A program made the position numbers and the translations under genes. From BOG-908 sp963848205 (lineage in GTDB: Bacteria > Pseudomonadota > Alphaproteobacteria > Acetobacterales > Acetobacteraceae), in the NCBI GenBank assembly GCA_963848205.1, contig CAWKCV010000006.1, positions 186,001-250,000 on the forward strand: a stretch of DNA of 64,000 nt, written 5' to 3'. Under the pieces are notes generated by a model. It made no database searches and had not been told where the DNA came from. It saw only the letters and a list, made by a program, of their open reading frames with translations. This document shows positions 60,291 through 64,000 of the stretch, piece after piece (the stretch's first letter is position 1; each line of letters opens with the position of its first letter).

Positions 60291-61619
60291 ATGACATCCT
60301 TTCGCCTCCATGCGCGGCTTGCGGCCATGGTTCTGTCCGGCCTGCCCTTTCAGGCGCTTGCCACGAATTATGGACCGGCTCGTGCAATACCACTTGCTGC
60401 GTTGATCACGCAGCCATTCGTGGCGATGGATACGCAAGGCACAGCCCGCGCGCTGTGGCAGGATCGGTCGCTTTCCTTCGCGGTGCATCACGCGCACGGA
60501 CGCTGGAGCACGCCGGTTGCACTGAAGATAACCGGCAGTTTCGTTAAAGCCCGGTTCAACGCATCGGGCTCGGCGGTGGTGGTCAGCTACGTTTCCGGCT
60601 CGGGCCTCTATGCGTCCGACCTCTCGTCCAACGGCGCACTCTCCACACCGGCCCTGGTCGTTGCCGACACCAGTTCGTCGGCCACGCCCGCGCCGTTCAC
60701 GCTGCTGTTCAACGACGCGGGCGCCGCCGCCATCGTGTTGCAGTCCGGCTTTGCGCAAACCAGCCAGATCACCGCCTACCGCCGCCCGGCGGGCGGCACC
60801 TGGGGTGCGGCCGAGCTGGTGGCGAATGCGGCATCGACCGGCAATCTCGTGCTCGGCGACGCTACGGTCGGCCCGAGCGGCGACGTGACGATCAGCTACC
60901 AGAGCTACGTCACCTCCTGCGGCACGAAACATTGCACCGACGGCAGCTTCACCGTCCACGCGGCGGAGGAGCCGGCCGGCACGCAGGGCTGGCAGCTCTC
61001 CGCTGCAATCAACGCGCCCGCCAGTGCAGCCTACATTGTACATTCCGCCGTAAGCCCGGCCAACGTGCCGATGCTGGCCATCCAAGCGGGGTCGGACGGC
61101 GAAGTCACGCTCTCCCATGGGCCGGCTCCGGGGTGGTCCGCGGCCGCCCAGATCTTGCCAGCGGGCTCGGCCAGCCAGGTCGCCGGTATCTTCGGCGGCG
61201 ATGGCGGCACCGTCAGCATCGCCTTGACCGGCTATAGCACCGTCGGACAGCGCCAATCGGTCAGCCTGGCCGATGGCAGCCTGACCACCAGCCCGTTCGC
61301 AACACCACGGCTTCTCTCCGGCACCGACAAGAGTGCGGCCACGACCAACCTGCTTGCAGCCGCCGACCCGGCCGGTGCTGCATCCCTGATCTGGAGTGAC
61401 GCAGACGGCTCCATTCGCGCGGCCACACGCGGACCCGTGCCGGCCGGCTCGCTTGCGGTGCAGACTCTCGGCAAGGCGCACGCCTGCCAGATCCTGAACT
61501 ATGTCTGCTCCGCCGCCGCGGCGACGTCCGTGAACCCGAACGGCGACTCCGTCGCTGCCTTCCTGCGCGCCTCAGCAACCGACAGCAACGTGACGCTGTA
61601 TCTGACGACGACCAACTGA
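60291..61619 (+). CDS. Secreted protein with a beta-rich, propeller-like architecture, unknown function
   Basis: 442 residues from ATG 60291 (AGGAG 8 nt upstream). A signal peptide (LHARLAAMVLSGLPFQALA) is followed by repeating blocks of about 45-55 residues with a pattern of hydrophobic beta-strands and W/G turns (for example RALWQDRSLSFAVHHAHGRWSTPVAL, AIVLQSGFAQTSQITAYRRPAGGTWGAAELV, LIWSDADGSIRAATRG). Two Cys occur near CGTKHC and another pair near the C-terminus. The pattern is sialidase/BNR or propeller-like, but no catalytic residues were recognised. Upstream, fumC diverges. Confidence 0.7.
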   Translation: MTSFRLHARLAAMVLSGLPFQALATNYGPARAIPLAALITQPFVAMDTQGTARALWQDRSLSFAVHHAHGRWSTPVALKITGSFVKARFNASGSAVVVSYVSGSGLYASDLSSNGALSTPALVVADTSSSATPAPFTLLFNDAGAAAIVLQSGFAQTSQITAYRRPAGGTWGAAELVANAASTGNLVLGDATVGPSGDVTISYQSYVTSCGTKHCTDGSFTVHAAEEPAGTQGWQLSAAINAPASAAYIVHSAVSPANVPMLAIQAGSDGEVTLSHGPAPGWSAAAQILPAGSASQVAGIFGGDGGTVSIALTGYSTVGQRQSVSLADGSLTTSPFATPRLLSGTDKSAATTNLLAAADPAGAASLIWSDADGSIRAATRGPVPAGSLAVQTLGKAHACQILNYVCSAAAATSVNPNGDSVAAFLRASATDSNVTLYLTTTN

Positions 61620-61699
61620 CCGTGCGCTGCCGGGTGGAACATGACGGCTGACCATGAGCCAGCACCAGCCAACTCAGCGCATCATGCTCGAGCAGACGC

Positions 61700-62317
61700 T
61701 CAAGCTGCCAGTCGCTCCACCCCCGCCATCGGGTCGAGCCGCACCATGATAGGGCGGTGGTCGGAGCCAGCCCTGTCGAGCGCGCCGGCATCGGCGCACG
61801 CGAGGCCGCGCACGTAGCAGCGGTCCAGACGCAGCGGCACCACATCGGCGCAGCGATGGGTCGGCTCGCGCGGCCCGACATCGCGAAAGCCGGGCAGCAG
61901 CGCCGGCCCCACCAAGTTGTAATCGCCAAGCACCGCCGCGCGCGCCGGCAGATGCGACGCCACGAAGCGCAACTGCTTCCGGTTCAGCAATTGGCTGTGC
62001 GACAAATGCACGTTGGCGACGCTGAAATCGCCGATATCGATCACCTGACATACACGCGCCACGATCGCGCCCGCCGGCAGGGTCAACACGCGCGGCGCCG
62101 GCAGCTTTCGCGGGCTCCACACGGCCAGGCCGTGCACGCGCCCAGGCAGGGGCACGCGGGCAAAAAACCCACCGAGCCTTGCCGGCAGCGCCCCCATCGC
62201 CTCGGTCGCTTCCTGCATCAGCAGCACATCCGGCCGCTCGCGCCGCGCCAGGCTGGCCACGTCTTCCACCGTCGCACCTGTCAGGCGCAACAGGTTCCAG
62301 CTAATGATCTTGACCAC
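61700..62317 (-). CDS. Endonuclease/exonuclease/phosphatase-family protein (cytosolic)
   Basis: 205 residues from GTG 62317, which starts the canonical VVKIISWNLLRLTG strand. Motifs: LLMQEATEAMG (catalytic Glu), ANVHLSHSQLLNRKQL, VLGDYNLVGPALLPGF (Asp-x-Asn), and SDHRPIMVRLDP (Asp-His). This short form, without signal peptide, resembles the EEP metal-dependent phosphodiesterase/nuclease family. It might act on nucleic acids or phospholipids. No operon partner; divergent from the ABC substrate-binding gene. Confidence 0.85.
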   Translation of the reverse strand: MVKIISWNLLRLTGATVEDVASLARRERPDVLLMQEATEAMGALPARLGGFFARVPLPGRVHGLAVWSPRKLPAPRVLTLPAGAIVARVCQVIDIGDFSVANVHLSHSQLLNRKQLRFVASHLPARAAVLGDYNLVGPALLPGFRDVGPREPTHRCADVVPLRLDRCYVRGLACADAGALDRAGSDHRPIMVRLDPMAGVERLAA

Positions 62318-62367
62318 GTGTCCGCATCGTCCGCACTGATGTTGCACCGCACATAGCAGAAGCCAGG

Positions 62368-63294
62368 TTGGGAAAGGGTTTAAATCTGCGTATTGCCCGG
62401 CGCGCGCTCCTCGCCACTGTCGCCGCAAGCGCCAGCTACCGGCCCGCGCGCGCAGCCCGGCCGATCATCGTCGCCTCCAAGATCGACACCGAGGGCGCGC
62501 TGCTGGGCAATCTCATCGCCCAAGTCCTGCGTGCCCGCGGCCTCGCGGTGCAGACGCGGCTGCAGCTCGGCCCCACGCGGATCCTGCGCCAGGCGCTGCT
62601 CTCCGGTGCGATCGACCTTTACCCGGAATATACCGGCAACGGCGCCCGGTTCTTCAACCTCGCCGGCAACCCGGCCTGGCACAGCGCTCCCGACGCCTAC
62701 GCGCTGGCCGCCCGGCTGGACCGCGCGGCTAACCAGCTCATCTGGCTGGCGCCAGCACCCGCCGACAATGGCTGGGGCATCGCCGTGCCGCCCCGCATGG
62801 CCCAACTCGCCACGCTGTCGGGCTTCGCCCAGGCAACACGCCAGGCGAGCCCGCCGATCCTGCTGGCCGCCTCCGTCGAGTTCGTCGAAACGGCCGACGC
62901 GCTGCCGGCGTTCGAGCACGCCTACGGCTTCCGGATGCGCCAGGACCAATTGCTGATGCTGGCCGGCGGCGACACCTCGGCCACGCTGCGCGCTGCCGCC
63001 GAAGGCCTCTCCGGCGTGAACGCGGCCATGGCCTACGGCACCGACGGCGCGCTGACCACGCTCGGCCTCACCCTGCTGGCCGACCCGATGCACGCGCAGA
63101 TCGTCTTCCAGCCCGCCCCGGTGATCCGCGCAGCGGCACTCGCCGACCACCCCGACATCGCCGGCTGGCTCGCCGCCCTCTTCGCCGGCCTGACCCGCGC
63201 GACGCTGCAATCCCTCAACGCCCGCATCGCCGGCGACGGCGCCGACCCCTCCCAGATCGCGGCCGCTTATCTGCGTGCGGCCAAGCTGGCATGA
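62368..63294 (+). CDS. Glycine betaine/choline-type ABC transporter substrate-binding protein (OsmF/YehZ-like)
   Basis: About 308 residues with a twin-Arg-flanked signal peptide (IARRALLATVAASASYRPARA). Mature part: IIVASKIDTEGALLGNLIAQVLRARGL, LGPTRILRQALLSGAIDLYPEYTGNG, and GVNAAMAYGTDGALTTLGLTLLAD; this is the OpuAC/QAT (quaternary amine) fold of OsmF/YehZ. The start is uncertain (TTG 62368, or CTG 62386 after GAAAGGG). The ATG of the next permease gene overlaps its stop (ATGA), so they form one operon. Confidence 0.87.
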   Translation: MGKGLNLRIARRALLATVAASASYRPARAARPIIVASKIDTEGALLGNLIAQVLRARGLAVQTRLQLGPTRILRQALLSGAIDLYPEYTGNGARFFNLAGNPAWHSAPDAYALAARLDRAANQLIWLAPAPADNGWGIAVPPRMAQLATLSGFAQATRQASPPILLAASVEFVETADALPAFEHAYGFRMRQDQLLMLAGGDTSATLRAAAEGLSGVNAAMAYGTDGALTTLGLTLLADPMHAQIVFQPAPVIRAAALADHPDIAGWLAALFAGLTRATLQSLNARIAGDGADPSQIAAAYLRAAKLA

Positions 63295-64000
63295 TTGCCC
63301 CCGCCAATCCGCCACGCCTTCTGCTCGCGTCGTTGGCGCTGTTGTGCCTGGCCGCCGCGTTCGTCGGCCACGCACCCAACCGGCTGCTCTCCGGCGTGCC
63401 GGTCGCCGCACCCGCGCCGCTCGTCCTTGCCTGCCCCGCCTTCCTGCTCGCCATGCTGGCACTCCCGCGTCAAACCGGGCGGCTGCACGCCTCCGCCCTC
63501 GTCGCCGCCACCCTTGGCCTGCTCGTCACCGCCATCGAAGCGGGTGCGGCCGCGCGCCTGCTCGCCCTGCACAGCCCGCCCGCCGCACGAACGCTTTTGG
63601 GGCCCGGATTCTGGGGCCTGGTGTTCGCGTTCAGCCTCGCCATCGTGGACGCTGTGCAGCGCCTGCGCGCGCCGCCCGCCGCCATCCTGGCGATCACCTT
63701 CGTGCTGGCCGCACTGCTCGGCACCCTGGCCGCGACCGGCCAGTTCGATGCGCTGTCGCTCGCGCAGGAAGCCGCCGCCCATCGCGCGGAATTCGCCACC
63801 GACCTGGCCCGCCACATACTCCTGGTCGCCGCCACCGTCGCCGCCGCCCTCGCACTCGGCGTGCCGCTCGGCATCGCCATCCAGCGACGCCCGCGCTGGC
63901 GTGGGCCGGTGTTCGCTATCCTCAACATCGTGCAGACGCTACCCTCCGTCGCCCTTTTCGGCCTGCTCATCGCCCCGCTCGCCGCCATCGGGCTGAGCGG
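63291..64000 (+). CDS. ABC transporter permease (YehY-like), partial
   Basis: Open to the right window edge; 236 residues seen. ATG 63291 overlaps the previous stop by ATGA. The first 150 residues form about five hydrophobic helices (an N-terminal extension typical of YehY), then the permease domain starts: LARHILLVAATVAAALALGVPLGIAIQRRPRW, FAILNIVQTLPSVALFGLLIAPLAAIGLS. Partner of OsmF-like transporters for compatible solutes. The ATPase and second permease genes must lie outside the window. Confidence 0.85.
   Translation, partial: MIAPANPPRLLLASLALLCLAAAFVGHAPNRLLSGVPVAAPAPLVLACPAFLLAMLALPRQTGRLHASALVAATLGLLVTAIEAGAAARLLALHSPPAARTLLGPGFWGLVFAFSLAIVDAVQRLRAPPAAILAITFVLAALLGTLAATGQFDALSLAQEAAAHRAEFATDLARHILLVAATVAAALALGVPLGIAIQRRPRWRGPVFAILNIVQTLPSVALFGLLIAPLAAIGLS

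Overview
The window is 64 kb of GC-rich, densely packed bacterial chromosome, and almost every base lies in or next to a gene. The gene content suggests an acetic-acid-bacterium-like alphaproteobacterium (Acetobacteraceae / Acetobacterales). The pointers are: a Hint_2-type secreted protein, COX15-type heme A synthase, DinB with an N-terminal Cys pattern, rpoN followed by hpf, a CobW GTPase coupled to a WD40 protein, etfBA with a beta-hydroxyacyl-CoA dehydrogenase, frequent GTG/TTG starts, and a dispersed AT-rich palindrome between genes. This assignment is inferred from recognised families; no rRNA or tRNA gene is visible to confirm it.

Layout: 1-1670, start of a surface-glycan locus (partial FlaA1/CapD-type dehydratase divergent from a WecA/WbpL-type glycosyl-1-phosphate transferase). 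1678-5958, MarR regulator, M17 aminopeptidase, rpoN and long-form hpf. 5996-9715, TPR-glycosyltransferase and Hint-domain protein. 9778-14778, queC, a ThiF/MoeB-like enzyme, DsrE-like and SH3 proteins, and an S9 peptidase. 15001-21102 (minus strand), retropepsin-like protease, vanadium haloperoxidase-like protein, and a ctaA-tldD-SGNH hydrolase operon. 21195-28974, glycosyltransferases, KdsD, DinB, GST, the CobW/WD40 pair and RNase HII. 29122-34831, fasciclin protein, the ohr-SDR-ppk2 operon, an EEP phosphatase/nuclease and a DUF2075 nuclease-helicase. 34930-40751, MFS transporter, a GT2-polysaccharide deacetylase fusion, GST and thiolase. 40854-50167, hemW, a secreted protein, DedA, a probable ETF-beta lysine methyltransferase, ubiA, a frameshifted gene, etfBA, hydroxyacyl-CoA dehydrogenase and a GumN-like protein. 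50164-58690 (minus strand), a tightly overlapping membrane operon for surface-glycan modification: acyltransferase, acyltransferase/GT-C fusion, two YfhO-like paralogues and the 3' remnant of a third. 58691-64000, fumarase, a secreted protein, an EEP enzyme and the start of an OsmF/Yeh-type ABC transporter.

The most distinctive feature is a family of about 40-bp palindromic repeats, with at least fourteen fairly complete copies plus degenerate pieces. The core pairs GTCCTTTTTT with AAAAAAGGAC. Orientation follows gene ends: one orientation abuts or contains stop codons (three genes appear to use the TGA of the hairpin loop), and the other precedes start codons. In front of hemW and the hydroxyacyl-CoA dehydrogenase gene the repeat supplies an AAGGA-like ribosome-binding site exactly 8 nt before a TTG start, with that site inside the hairpin stem. 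This layout resembles a thermometer or translational switch, but regulation is inference. Other notable items are the acyltransferase/GT-C fusion, the decayed YfhO array, the DUF2075 nuclease-helicase and a single-base frameshift near 45630.
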